Origin: Flammeovirgaceae bacterium UBA4465 | GTDB lineage: Bacteria; Bacteroidota; Bacteroidia; Cytophagales; Cyclobacteriaceae | Length of the DNA: 64,000 nt | NCBI GenBank assembly: GCA_905182375.1 | Contig: CAJJBF010000005.1 | Coordinates: forward strand, 124,001 to 188,000 | Reading direction: 5' to 3' | Shown here: positions 20,337 to 29,981 of the stretch, in pieces | How positions within the stretch are numbered: the stretch's first letter is position 1 | Layout: each line of letters starts with the position of its first letter | The notes under the pieces: model-generated | Databases searched by the model: none | What the model saw: the letters and a program-made list of their open reading frames with translations, nothing else | Told to the model about the DNA's origin: nothing | Position numbers and translations under genes: made by a program

Positions 20337-20366
20337 AAAGCTCCTCAACGGGAGCTTTTTTTTTTA
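20337..20366 (+). terminator. Rho-independent terminator
   Basis: AAAGCTCC pairs with GGAGCTTT around a TCAACG loop, with A-runs before and T-runs after, so it could work in both directions. It ends the lipoprotein gene just before pdhB. Confidence 0.85.
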
Positions 20367-20429
20367 CTCTTAGCGCTATTTGATCTTAATTTTTTAATTT
20401 AGCACCTTTATTAATTGTTATCATTTGTT

Positions 20430-21407
20430 ATGAGAGAAATTCAGTTCAGGGACGCTCTTAGGGAGGCTATGACCGAAGAAATGAGAAAAGATGAGAACAT
20501 CTTTTTGATGGGAGAAGAAGTAGCTGATTATAATGGTGCCTATAAAGTAAGTCAAGGTATGCTTGATGAATTTGGTGCCAAGCGCGTAATTGATACCCCA
20601 ATTGCAGAATTAGGGTTTGCTGGGGTAGGCATTGGAGCTGCAATGAATGGATTAAGGCCCATTATTGAATTCATGACTTTTAATTTTTCTTTGGTCGCCA
20701 TTGATCAAATTATCAATGGAGCTGCTAAAATGCTCTCTATGTCTGGAGGCCAATACAATGTCCCCATTGTTTTCAGAGGACCTACCGGAAATGCGGGTCA
20801 GTTAAGCTCTCAACATTCACAGAATTTTGAAAATTGGTTCGCAAATACACCTGGACTAAAGGTGGTCGTTCCCTCAAACCCTTACGATGCTAAAGGTCTT
20901 CTTAAGGCCGCTATTAGGGATAATAACCCTACCATATTCATGGAGTCTGAACTCATGTATGGTGACAAAGGAATGGTTCCAGAAGAAGAATATGTACTAG
21001 AAATCGGTAAAGCCAATATCGTAAGAGAAGGAAAAGATGTTACCCTGGTCTCTTTTGGGAAATTTATGAAAATTGCCAATGAGTGCGCCATTGAAATGCA
21101 AAAAGAAGGCGTAGATGTTGAAGTTATTGATTTAAGGTCTGTCAGACCCATCGATTATGAAACCATCATTACCTCGGTAAAGAAAACAAATCGCTTGGTT
21201 TTACTGGAAGAAACGTGGCCTGTTGCTTCCATTTCATCAGACATCAGTCACATCGTACAAAGAAATGCCTTTGATCACTTGGATGCGCCCATTTATAGGG
21301 TCGTCAGCAAAGATTTACCCTTACCTTATGCACCTACTTTGATTGAAGAAATATTGCCGAACGTCAAAAAAACCATAGCCGCCATTAATGCGGTTATGTA
21401 TAGATAA
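20430..21407 (+). CDS. pdhB: Pyruvate dehydrogenase E1 component, beta subunit
   Basis: The 325-residue protein (start ATG 20430, MREIQFRDALREAMTEEM) matches the E1-beta/transketolase C-terminal architecture: FLMGEEVADYNGAYKVSQGML, DTPIAELGFAGVGIGAAM, FRGPTGNAGQLSSQHSQ and VIDLRSVRPIDYETI. With E1-alpha it decarboxylates pyruvate using thiamine diphosphate and passes the acetyl group to the E2 lipoyl domain. In-frame TTG codons upstream, such as 20415, are less likely starts. Alpha, E2 and E3 genes are not adjacent, as is common in this phylum. A branched-chain E1-beta is an alternative, but the YNGAYKVSQGL pattern favours pyruvate. Confidence 0.93.
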   Translation: MREIQFRDALREAMTEEMRKDENIFLMGEEVADYNGAYKVSQGMLDEFGAKRVIDTPIAELGFAGVGIGAAMNGLRPIIEFMTFNFSLVAIDQIINGAAKMLSMSGGQYNVPIVFRGPTGNAGQLSSQHSQNFENWFANTPGLKVVVPSNPYDAKGLLKAAIRDNNPTIFMESELMYGDKGMVPEEEYVLEIGKANIVREGKDVTLVSFGKFMKIANECAIEMQKEGVDVEVIDLRSVRPIDYETIITSVKKTNRLVLLEETWPVASISSDISHIVQRNAFDHLDAPIYRVVSKDLPLPYAPTLIEEILPNVKKTIAAINAVMYR

Positions 21408-21423
21408 ATCTCGATAACCGTGA

Positions 21424-22749
21424 TTACTTCATAAAGCTGTTCAATGCTTTGGCTCCGCCCATCTTATTCATGGTTTTCATCATTTTACGCATTTGATCAA
21501 ACTGCTTAAGCAACTGATTCACTTCTGGCACAGTCGTACCACTTCCTTTTGCTATTCTGATTTTTCTACTCCCATTCATGAGCTCCGGACTGGATCTTTC
21601 CTTGGGTGTCATGGATTTAATAATGGCCTCTATAGGCTTTAAGCTGTTGTCATCAATATCAACGTCTTTAATCGCCTTTCCCATACCAGGTATCATTCCA
21701 ACGATATCCTTAAGACTTCCCATCTTTTTGATCTGTTCCATTTGAATTAAAAAATCATCAAAGCCAAACTGGTTTTTTTTGATTTTTTTATTGATTCTCT
21801 GAGTCTCTTTTTCATCAAAATTTTGCTGGGCCCTTTCTACTAAGGTCAACACATCACCCATTCCCAAAATTCGCTTCGCCATGCGATCTGGATAAAACTG
21901 ATCCATGGCATCCATTTTTTCACCCGTAGAAATAAATTTAATCGGTTTTTCCACTTGCCTCCTTACAGATAAGGCGGCCCCTCCACGTGTATCACCATCA
22001 AGCTTGGTAAGCACCACCCCATCAAAATCAAGACGCTCATTGAACGCTTGGGCCGTATGAACCGCATCTTGCCCCGTCATGGCATCAACTACAAATAAAG
22101 TCTCGGCAGGTTTTATTTCTTTTTTGAGCCCTGAAATTTCAGCCATCATTTGCTCATCGACAGCCAAACGACCTGCCGTATCAATGATTACTGATTTTTT
22201 TCCATGGGCCTTGGCGTATTTTATGGCATTTTTGGCAATAGAAATCACGTCTTTATTTTCTGCTTCAGCAAAGACCTCAACGTCTATTTGTTCACCCAGC
22301 ACTTTAAGTTGGTCTATCGCTGCTGGCCTGTAAACATCACAAGCAACCAATAAAACCGAGTGACCTTTCTTCTTGATATAATGGGCCAATTTTCCGGAAA
22401 ACGTAGTTTTACCAGAGCCCTGGAGACCTGCTATAAGTATAATATTGGGATTACCGTCGAAATTGACAGGAACGCTTTCTTGACCCATCAATACAGTCAG
22501 CTCTTCGGCCACTATTTTAGTCAATAGCTGACCGGGAGAAACAGAAATCAAGACATCCTGCCCCAGCGCCTTTAATCTGATCGAATCAGTAACGTCTTTG
22601 GCCACTTTGTAATTAACATCCGCATCGATCAATGCCCGTCGGATCTCTTTTACTGTGGCGGCAACATTTAATTCGGTGATCCTACCTTGGCCCTTAATAT
22701 TTTTAAAGGCACGATCAAGTTTAGCACTCAGATTATCAAACATATACAA
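21424..22749 (-). CDS. ffh: Signal recognition particle protein Ffh (SRP54)
   Basis: The 441-residue protein is complete. The N domain is followed by the GTPase G domain with G1 GLQGSGKTTFSGKLA, the DVYRPAA box, IIDTAGRLAVDEQMM and the TKLDGDTRGGAALS motif. The methionine-rich M domain binds 4.5S RNA and signal sequences (GMIPGMGKAIKDV, PELMNGSRKIRIAKGSGT, RKMMKTMNKMGG). Ffh takes nascent membrane proteins to FtsY and the Sec translocon. It converges on pdhB with only a 16-bp gap. Confidence 0.97.
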   Translation of the reverse strand: MYMFDNLSAKLDRAFKNIKGQGRITELNVAATVKEIRRALIDADVNYKVAKDVTDSIRLKALGQDVLISVSPGQLLTKIVAEELTVLMGQESVPVNFDGNPNIILIAGLQGSGKTTFSGKLAHYIKKKGHSVLLVACDVYRPAAIDQLKVLGEQIDVEVFAEAENKDVISIAKNAIKYAKAHGKKSVIIDTAGRLAVDEQMMAEISGLKKEIKPAETLFVVDAMTGQDAVHTAQAFNERLDFDGVVLTKLDGDTRGGAALSVRRQVEKPIKFISTGEKMDAMDQFYPDRMAKRILGMGDVLTLVERAQQNFDEKETQRINKKIKKNQFGFDDFLIQMEQIKKMGSLKDIVGMIPGMGKAIKDVDIDDNSLKPIEAIIKSMTPKERSSPELMNGSRKIRIAKGSGTTVPEVNQLLKQFDQMRKMMKTMNKMGGAKALNSFMK

Positions 22750-22874
22750 TAATTTGTCTTTGTTTTAAAATGTAAAATTAACAATATAGGATATATTAAA
22801 ATCAATTTCCACCAATTTTTGAGACATTAAATATGCCCTACAGAAAACACCTTTTTATGGATGATAAAGAAAAA

Positions 22875-23345
22875 CTAAGACTTCAAAATAGGGCTCAAAG
22901 CTGCTGGAGAATAGTTAATAGATTTTAACGTCTTGTCATCTCCCCTTCTAAAGACCAGATATTTATCTGACACTTCTCTATAATAGCAATCAGTATCTTT
23001 CTTTTCTTTATAGTGAGCAACCGTAGCACATGCTTCCTCTTCACTCTCACAGGCTTTACTCATATTAGATCTTTGCACTTCATTGAAGAGTGCTGGAAAT
23101 TTTTCACCCAATCCAAACTCAAGAATGGCACCTGAAAGCACGTATTGGATATCACATAGCGCATCTGCAATTTCCACCATATCTTTTTCAGCAATGGCCT
23201 CTTTAAGCTCTTGTAATTCCTCATCAATTAAGGATACCCTTAAATCACATCGTTGCTTTGAAGGGATTTCAGGTTCATTTAAAATCGGGTGTTGAAAGGT
23301 TTGATGAAAACGGGCTACCTGATTAAGCGGGTCAATTTTATCCAT
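22875..23345 (-). CDS. MazG-like nucleoside triphosphate pyrophosphohydrolase family protein
   Basis: The 156-residue protein carries the all-alpha NTP-PPase signature: LIDEELQELKEAIAEKDMVEIADALCDIQYVLSG, with the acidic EExxE...ExxD metal-binding pattern. The C-terminal third (DTDCYYREVSDKYLVFRRGDDKTLKSINYSPA) is characteristic of the phosphoribosyl-ATP-diphosphatase-like subgroup seen in this phylum and in phages. Such enzymes hydrolyse non-canonical or excess NTPs to NMP and PPi. It lies just downstream of the NSS transporter pair on the same strand. Confidence 0.87.
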   Translation of the reverse strand: MDKIDPLNQVARFHQTFQHPILNEPEIPSKQRCDLRVSLIDEELQELKEAIAEKDMVEIADALCDIQYVLSGAILEFGLGEKFPALFNEVQRSNMSKACESEEEACATVAHYKEKKDTDCYYREVSDKYLVFRRGDDKTLKSINYSPAALSPILKS

Positions 23346-23352
23346 TTAGAAA

Positions 23353-23466
23353 TTATTGTTTGATTTTTTTCGATTCATTTTTCATTACCAAAGATAAGAA
23401 AAAGGCAAATCCTCCCACTATAAATGTGAGAATGAAAATCATACTGATCAATGCTTGACTACTCAT
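23353..23466 (-). CDS. metS: MetS-family small subunit of an NSS transporter
   Basis: This 37-residue protein, MSSQALISMIFILTFIVGG and onward, has one membrane helix and a Lys-rich tail (KNESKKIKQ). Its ATG overlaps the stop of the upstream transporter gene (ATGA), which is the arrangement seen for MetP-MetS, where a tiny subunit is needed for full transport activity in Corynebacterium. The length, single helix with a GG/FAFFLS end and coupling fit the MetS family well. It is easy to miss because of its size. Confidence 0.8.
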   Translation of the reverse strand: MSSQALISMIFILTFIVGGFAFFLSLVMKNESKKIKQ

Positions 23467-24953
23467 TTGTTGACAAATTTACGATACAAAAAATTATTGG
23501 CGATCAATCCAATGATCAATACGCCTATCCATTGGGTAATAATGGATGCATTACTGTAAACATCTATCACATTCCAATGACCTGAGGCGTCCAACCAGGG
23601 ATAATCACTGTATCCCCTAGACATCCACCAATAAATTAAAAAAAGTGCCAAAGGAATATTTAGCGTCATACATATTTTGAAATAAAGAGAAGGGACTTTA
23701 AAATCAGAATCTAAGTCTATGAAATTCTTTTTGAATTCTGTAAACCCATATTTAGCCACGGCAAATAAAATAAATAGACCTGACACAATCAATCCTACAC
23801 CCCAAACCCAATCTTGATTCGAGAAAAAATCTAAACTGTAGGCCGAGGGAAATCCAAAAATTATAAAGAAAAATATGACATTTTTAATCGATTTAGCACG
23901 TGAAAAACCTAAATCGCTCAAGTTTTTGATAAATAATTCTATCATGGCCAATAATGAACTCACCGCCGCAAAGAACAAAGCCAAAAAGAAAACACTTGAC
24001 AGCAAGGCTCCGCCTTGAATATTTGAAAACAAAACGGGGATGACGGTAAAGGTCAACGCCTGATTGCCGCTCTGAAGATAGCTAATGGCGGCCGCTTCTG
24101 TTTGCGCCATGGCAAAAACTGCAGGTAAAATAGCCATTCCAGCCATTAATGAGGCTAAATTATTTCCGAAGGCACCTACAAAAGTATTGAGTGTGACATC
24201 TTCTTTGTCACTAGAATAAGAAGATATGGTCATAATCAACCCCCACCCTGCCCCGGTCGACCAAGCTGATTGGGTCAATGCCTCTATCCATATTATCGGA
24301 TCAGAAAAATGATCGAAATTAATGGCAAACATGTATTCCAATCCCATCAATCCTTTTTCCATATTCAAAGCAATAATGGCCACGATAATCAAAAGGACAA
24401 AAAGTGAAGGTATCAATATTTTATTGGCTCGCTCCAATCCTTTTTGCACACCCCGTGCCAATAACAATGAACCTAAAATAACAATCGCTATATAAAGCAA
24501 AATAGTGATCCAATTCCCGTTGGATACAGAATTCCAAAATTGATGAAGGTAATCTGGATTTTCGATCAACCGTGATTTCAGCGATTGTTCATCAAATATA
24601 TTTGATACTGAAAAACTAAAATAGCGCAAGGCCCATGCCGTAACGACAGAATAATAAAAGGCAATACCCAAGGTACAAATGGTTATAAAAAAACCCATAA
24701 AAGTGAAGGGTTTACCAGCAAGCATCGTAAAAGATCCGATAACGCCTTTTTTATACTTCTTCCCAATTGAGAATTCGGCCAAGAGCAAAGGAATGGACCA
24801 GATGAGTAAAAAGAAAATCCAAAGTAATAAGAAAGCGCCTCCATATTGACCCGCAAGTCTAGGGAATCGCCAAAGATTTCCTGCTCCGATAGCCATGCCC
24901 AATGAAGCCAAGATAATACCCCATCGATTACTGAATTGTTCTACTTGTTTCAC
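23463..24953 (-). CDS. Sodium-dependent NSS-family amino-acid transporter (MetP-like)
   Basis: The 496-residue protein has about 12 membrane segments and the LeuT/NSS signature in the first helix: WGIILASLGMAIGAGNLWRFPRLAGQYGGAFLLLW, with unwound-helix residues for Na+ and substrate. Helix 6 carries the matching WSTGAGWGLIMTISSYSS. It should import an amino acid, plausibly methionine or a hydrophobic residue, with sodium. A MetS-type 37-residue partner follows by ATGA overlap, placing it in the bacterial MetP-like subgroup. The substrate is inferred from the partner and not visible in the sequence. Confidence 0.9.
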   Translation of the reverse strand: MKQVEQFSNRWGIILASLGMAIGAGNLWRFPRLAGQYGGAFLLLWIFFLLIWSIPLLLAEFSIGKKYKKGVIGSFTMLAGKPFTFMGFFITICTLGIAFYYSVVTAWALRYFSFSVSNIFDEQSLKSRLIENPDYLHQFWNSVSNGNWITILLYIAIVILGSLLLARGVQKGLERANKILIPSLFVLLIIVAIIALNMEKGLMGLEYMFAINFDHFSDPIIWIEALTQSAWSTGAGWGLIMTISSYSSDKEDVTLNTFVGAFGNNLASLMAGMAILPAVFAMAQTEAAAISYLQSGNQALTFTVIPVLFSNIQGGALLSSVFFLALFFAAVSSLLAMIELFIKNLSDLGFSRAKSIKNVIFFFIIFGFPSAYSLDFFSNQDWVWGVGLIVSGLFILFAVAKYGFTEFKKNFIDLDSDFKVPSLYFKICMTLNIPLALFLIYWWMSRGYSDYPWLDASGHWNVIDVYSNASIITQWIGVLIIGLIANNFLYRKFVNK

Positions 24954-25175
24954 TCCTTTTTATTTAGAACTTAGGATAGGGAATATAATATAAAATTATG
25001 AGACAGCGCCTTAATTTTTTTTTAATTATCTAAAATCAAAGATTATAGGCTCTGAATTTTTTTTTTGAATGACTTAATCCCGTAAGTACTGAAACAAGTG
25101 ATCCATAAACCTTCAAATTTATCATTATAATTGAATGCCACCGTTTTTAATTCCAAATAACGTAGGGAGTTCATT

Positions 25176-25217
25176 TTTAAATTAATTTAGTTGTATCCGC
25201 AACTAAATTAATTTAAA
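25176..25217. promoter_or_regulatory. Perfect 18-bp inverted repeat, candidate MarR operator
   Basis: TTTAAATTAATTTAGTTG at 25176-25193 is perfectly repeated in inverted form at 25200-25217, with a 6-bp spacer. The inner TAGTTG...CAACTA core looks like a MarR-family site. It ends 16 bp before the marR ATG at 25234, so a bound dimer would block the promoter of the efflux operon. Autorepression is inferred from position and symmetry. Confidence 0.7.
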
Positions 25218-25233
25218 TTGCGCTCAAATTATC

Positions 25234-25711
25234 ATGCAAAAAGAAAGATTATTTTCCACAATTTGAAAAGCTCTTATTACCGTGGCTGGGGCGGGCGATG
25301 AAATCTTTCGATTTTCATCTGGCCGATGAGCTCTTGAATGCTGGAATATCTTTGAGTAAGCACCAGATTATACTCTTACGCATATTGAGCATGGAGGATG
25401 GAATTCCACAAAATGATCTGGCCTTCATTACTGACAGAGACAAAACCTCCTTGACCCGCCTCATTTCAACTATGGAGTGTAAAGGGCTTTTGAATCGTAA
25501 AACTTGTGAAACGGACAAAAGAGTCAATAATGTTTTCATCACTCAAAAAGGTTTAGAGGAAACAAAAATGGCGTTTCCTCTCATTATTAATGAAATCGAT
25601 AACATTCAACAGAAAATAAACGCTAAAGAGATCGAGACTACCATCAAAGTTTTAAAACAAATAATCACCTTTACAAATCGTAAAGAGCTTCCAATCACTA
25701 TCCTGAAATAA
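25234..25711 (+). CDS. MarR-family regulator of the efflux operon, one-base insertion near the start
   Basis: The ATG at 25234 reads MQKERLFSTI and then a stop. Ignoring one T in the TTT at 25262-25264 continues as EKLLLPWLGRAMKSFDFHL, the usual MarR N-terminal dimerisation helix, and then the winged helix: NDLAFITDRDKTSLTRLISTMECKGLL as the recognition helix and RKTCETDKRVNNVFIT as the wing. The whole protein would be 158 residues. Translation from the ATG at 25298 would give a 137-residue form lacking the first helix. It leads the hlyD-RND-tolC operon and probably binds the palindrome just upstream. Confidence 0.85.
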
Positions 25712-25712
25712 A

Positions 25713-26828
25713 ATGAGACAAATAACTATCGTATTGGGAATAATCATCTTCGTCGGATCTATCTTCGGAGCTCAAAAGATTATTTCAAATAAAAAAAGCT
25801 TTAAATCAATAGAGAAATCAAAGCCCTTCCTTTTGCTTCTGTGAGAACAGTTGAAAATAAAACTATCCCAGTCTCCATCCGAGAGCAAGGGAGATTAATT
25901 GCTAAAAAAAGAACCAACTTATATGCCGAAGTTCAAGGTATTATGAAGGTCAGATCCAAAGAGTTCAAAATAGGTGTCGCTTTTAAAAAAGGTGAGATCA
26001 TGATTGAAATGGCCAATGATGCCTACTATGCCAACCTCCAAGCTCAAAAAAGTGTACTTCAAAATCTGATCACCAGCATTTTACCAGATCTAAGACTTGA
26101 TTACCCCAAAGCATATGAAAAATGGGATAAGTACCTAGACGAATTTGAATTGAGCCAACCTCTAAGAAAACTACCCAAAACTTCATCGGATCAAGAAAAG
26201 TTTTTTATCACGGGAAAAAATATTTTTACCACTTATTACAACACCAGTAATTTAGAATTAATCTACCAAAAGCACCTTATTAGAGCTCCATTCGATGGTA
26301 TCCTAACCTCAGCGGCGGTGGAGGCTGGTACCGTCATTCGGACCGGTCAATTGCTCGGTGAATTTATTGACCCTTCAGTATATGAAATGCAGGTAGATAT
26401 CGGAAAAAACATCATATCAGCCGTCAATATAGGAGTTCCGGTTCAGGTTCATGGCCGACTTCAAAAAAATCAATCATATCAAGGTACAGTCATTCGAGTA
26501 AATGGTAAAATTGATCAAGAAACACAAACTGTTAAAACGTTCATCTTGTTAAAAGAACCTGCTTTGAAGGAAGGTATGTATCTAGAAGCCATCATTCCTG
26601 TCCAAAAAATTGATGATGCATTTGAAGTAAATAGATCACTTGTGGTCAGATCAGAACCAACTCTTTGTTGTCAAAGATAGTATTTTGACCCTCCTGCCCA
26701 TCAACATACTTCACAAGGGTGAAAAGAACCTTGTTGTTAATGGACTTACAGATGGTATGCTCTTTGTAGATCGACCCATTCCCAATGCTTACCAAGGTAT
26801 GAAAGTAGCCCTCCAACGCGCCAAATAA
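25713..26828 (+). CDS. RND efflux periplasmic adaptor (HlyD/AcrA family), two frame breaks
   Basis: The ATG at 25713 gives a signal anchor (MRQITIVLGIIIFVGSIFGA). At about 25827-25829 one base seems to be missing, after which SVRTVENKTIPVSIREQG, the first strand of the adaptor barrel, is read. The biotinyl-lipoyl halves are RTNLYAEVQGIMKVRSKEFKIGVAFKKGEIM and LIRAPFDGILTSAAVEAGTVIRTGQLL, flanking a helical hairpin. Near 26648 an extra base breaks the frame before DQNQLFVVKDSILTLLPI. The reconstructed protein is about 370 residues. It should bridge the RND pump and the outer-membrane channel. It follows marR by one base and precedes the pump by 6 bp. Confidence 0.85.
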
Positions 26829-26834
26829 ATAAGT

Positions 26835-29800
26835 ATGCGAAATATCATTAAATATTTTATCAATTACCCTATAGCGGGTTGGTTGATCGTTATTGCCTTT
26901 ACGGTCTTGGGCTTGGCTGGAGTAAGCAACTTGAAGTCGTCTTTTTTTCCATTAATAGAAAATAGAAATATTTCTATCAATGTAATATATCCGGGTGCCT
27001 CACCGCAGGAAATGGAGGAAGGCATCATCTTGAAAATAGAAGACAACCTCAAAGGAATTGTGGGGATCGATCGTTTCACCTCTACCTCAAAAGAAAACTC
27101 AGCAAATATATTAATAGAGGTGCTTAAAGGATATAATATCGATGCTGCGCTTTCTGATGTAAAAAATGCAGTGAACAAGATTCCCTCGTTTCCTACGAAC
27201 ATGGAGCCCCCCATTATTGCCAAGCAAATATTCACCTCAGATGCCATTTCTATTGTCTTAAGTGGTGAAAATATTCCCCTAATGACTTTAAAATCATTTG
27301 GAAGAAAGGTAGAAGATGACTTGAGAAGCTTTGAGGGAATCTCACAAATAAACGTTTCAGGATATCCCGACGAGGAAATAGAAATTGCCTTGAACGAAGA
27401 TAAAATGCGAGCCTATCAACTGACTTTTCAAGAGATTGCGGCAGCGGTAACCTCCACTAATATTTTGGTCACTGGGGGCTCTATTAAAACCTCTCAAGAA
27501 GAATACCTCATTCGGGTCAGTAACCGAAAATATTATGGGGTAGAATTTGACCAAATTGTTTTAAAAAGCAATGAAAATGGTAAACTCATCAGGCTTCAGG
27601 ATATTGCAGTTATCACTGACAAATGGTCTGAATCGCCAGATAGAGCTTATTTTAATGGCAAGCCCTCCGTCCAATTGAATGTCAAGGCTACGATATCTGA
27701 AGATTTGATAGAGGTAGCAGAAAATGTAAAAGCCTATGTAACTGATTTTAATAATAAAAATGACAACCTCCAGTTGGCCATCATCAGTGATCGATCCGTG
27801 GTAGTAGTCGAACGTATCAATTTGCTCTTGAAAAATGCCTTACAGGGAATTATTCTTGTACTTATTTTTCTGGCCCTCTTCCTTAAGCCGAGATTGGCTT
27901 TTTGGGTCGCTTTTGGTTTGCCTTTTGCCTTTTTAGGGATGTTCATATTTGCTGGGTTTTTCAATGTAACCATCAATGTTGTTTCCTTGTTTGGTATGAT
28001 CATTGTCATTGGTATACTTGTCGATGATGGCATCGTTATTTCAGAAAATATTTATCACCATTATGAAAAAGGCAAAACTCGAATGCAAGCAGCTATTGAT
28101 GGTACCATGGAGGTACTACCCGCGATCACCTCTGCCATTCTTACCACCCTTGTCGCATTCTCATCCTTCTTTTTTTTAGAGGGTCGAATTGGGGAGTTTT
28201 TTGGAGAAACGGCTACGATTGTTATTCTCACCCTAGGGCTCTCTTTAATTGAGGCATTGATCATTCTGCCTTCTCATATATCACACTCCAAATCGTTGAC
28301 TAAAGCCCAAAAAACTTATTGGTTCAATGCTTATGCAGATCAATTTATGTCATGGATGCGCGATAATATTTATGCTCCTACGCTGCGCTTTTATTTGAAA
28401 AATAAAGTTTTAGGCTTTGGGATCACCTTGGCCCTACTTGTATTGACATTGGGATCAATGGGTGGCGGCATCATCAAATTTTCTTTTTTTCCACAAATAG
28501 CCAGTGATCGACTACAAATAAGTTTGAAAATGCCTCAAGGTACTAATGAGGCCGTCGCAGATTCAATCATTACTCATATTGAAAATCAGGCCTGGAAGGT
28601 AAATGACTCACTTTCAGAATTACAAACTGGGAATTTAGCTGTCATTCAGAATATCATCCGCCGTGTGGGTCCTGGGACATCAGTAGCCTCACTAACTATC
28701 AATTTACTGTCTGGAGAAGCGCGTGATGCTCCGGCCTATCTGGTCTCATCCGCGATCGATAAAAAAGTAGGAAGTGTAGATGGTGCTGAAACATTAATTT
28801 ATGGTTCTGGAAATTATTTCGGTGGTAAACCCATTTCAGTATCCTTATTGAGTAATAATACCCAAGAGTTGAAAGAAGCCAAATTATTGGTCAAGAACTA
28901 TTTAAAAGAGAATAACCTACTCAAGGATATTGAAGACAATGATCCCGCAGGCATAAAAGAGATAAAACTTGAACTCACAGAAAATGGCTATGCCATGGGT
29001 TTCCGCCTCAATACCCTAATAAGTCAAGTACGATCGGGCTTCTTTGGATACCAAGCACAACGATTTCAAAGGAGAAGAGACGAGATCAAAGTATGGGTAC
29101 GTTACGACAAAGAGACCCGCTCCTCTATAACCAGCCTCGAAGAAATGCGCGTAGTGAGTCCTTTGGGAGTACGCGTACCCCTAAGAGAAGTCGCCAATTA
29201 TCAAATACAAAGAGGTGAGATATCGATCAATCACCTCGATGGAGATCGAGAAATAAGAATTGATGCAGATCTTAAAAATCCAAAAACCAGCGCTACGGAA
29301 ATCATCCAAGAGATCAAAACAGAAGTATTACCGATCATTAATGCACAATATCCGAGTGTCAGCGCTTCATTTGATGGTCAAAGTCGAGAAGCCAATAAAA
29401 CGACTTCATCCGCTGCGGCGACCATGCCCATCGTCTTTTTTATGATTTTTGCGATAATTGCTTTCACTTATCGTTCGATAAGCCAACCGCTGTTGCTGAT
29501 GATTATGATTCCTTTCAGTCTGATTGGGGTTGCCTGGGGTCATTGGCTGCATGGTTATCCTATTAATATTTCCTCCTTTTTAGGCATCATTGCTCTTATT
29601 GGAATTGTTGTGAATGACGGTTTAGTTCTGATTGGTAAATTTAATAGCAACCTAAGGGCAGGCATGAAGTTCGACGATGCACTATTGGAAGCCGGGAAAT
29701 CAAGATTTCGTCCCATTTTTTTGACTTCTATCACTACTGTCGCTGGTTTGGGCCCTCTTATATTCGAAAAGAGTTTACAAGCGCAATTTCTCATACCCAT

Positions 29801-29981
29801 GGCCGTCTCAATAGCATATGGCATTTTAGTTGCTACCTTATTGACACTGGTCTTTTTACCCATGTTACTTGCTTTTGGAAATACTATGAAAGTCTGGACC
29901 CTCTGGTTGTGGACAGGGATTAAACCAGAAAAAGAATCTGTCGAAAGAGCTGTAAAAGAATTAAATATCAACCATGAATAA
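26835..29981 (+). CDS. RND-family efflux pump inner-membrane subunit (AcrB-like, HAE type)
   Basis: This intact 1048-residue protein has the two-fold RND layout: one helix, a large periplasmic loop, six helices, repeated. The proton-relay acids occur in GMIIVIGILVDDGIVISENIYHHYEKG (Asp-Asp of the multidrug class), and the repeat half has GIIALIGIVVNDGLVLIGKFN. The porter and docking regions start YPGASPQEMEEGIILKIED. It exports hydrophobic compounds using proton motive force with the flanking adaptor and TolC-like channel. It is the only one of the four operon genes without a frame break. Its end overlaps the channel gene by 8 bp. Confidence 0.95.
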   Translation: MRNIIKYFINYPIAGWLIVIAFTVLGLAGVSNLKSSFFPLIENRNISINVIYPGASPQEMEEGIILKIEDNLKGIVGIDRFTSTSKENSANILIEVLKGYNIDAALSDVKNAVNKIPSFPTNMEPPIIAKQIFTSDAISIVLSGENIPLMTLKSFGRKVEDDLRSFEGISQINVSGYPDEEIEIALNEDKMRAYQLTFQEIAAAVTSTNILVTGGSIKTSQEEYLIRVSNRKYYGVEFDQIVLKSNENGKLIRLQDIAVITDKWSESPDRAYFNGKPSVQLNVKATISEDLIEVAENVKAYVTDFNNKNDNLQLAIISDRSVVVVERINLLLKNALQGIILVLIFLALFLKPRLAFWVAFGLPFAFLGMFIFAGFFNVTINVVSLFGMIIVIGILVDDGIVISENIYHHYEKGKTRMQAAIDGTMEVLPAITSAILTTLVAFSSFFFLEGRIGEFFGETATIVILTLGLSLIEALIILPSHISHSKSLTKAQKTYWFNAYADQFMSWMRDNIYAPTLRFYLKNKVLGFGITLALLVLTLGSMGGGIIKFSFFPQIASDRLQISLKMPQGTNEAVADSIITHIENQAWKVNDSLSELQTGNLAVIQNIIRRVGPGTSVASLTINLLSGEARDAPAYLVSSAIDKKVGSVDGAETLIYGSGNYFGGKPISVSLLSNNTQELKEAKLLVKNYLKENNLLKDIEDNDPAGIKEIKLELTENGYAMGFRLNTLISQVRSGFFGYQAQRFQRRRDEIKVWVRYDKETRSSITSLEEMRVVSPLGVRVPLREVANYQIQRGEISINHLDGDREIRIDADLKNPKTSATEIIQEIKTEVLPIINAQYPSVSASFDGQSREANKTTSSAAATMPIVFFMIFAIIAFTYRSISQPLLLMIMIPFSLIGVAWGHWLHGYPINISSFLGIIALIGIVVNDGLVLIGKFNSNLRAGMKFDDALLEAGKSRFRPIFLTSITTVAGLGPLIFEKSLQAQFLIPMAVSIAYGILVATLLTLVFLPMLLAFGNTMKVWTLWLWTGIKPEKESVERAVKELNINHE

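Noticed and set aside
29555..29971. 138-codon open frame on the minus strand opposite the RND pump gene
   Set aside because: The pump sequence on the other strand is conserved and intact; the antisense frame has an arbitrary composition.
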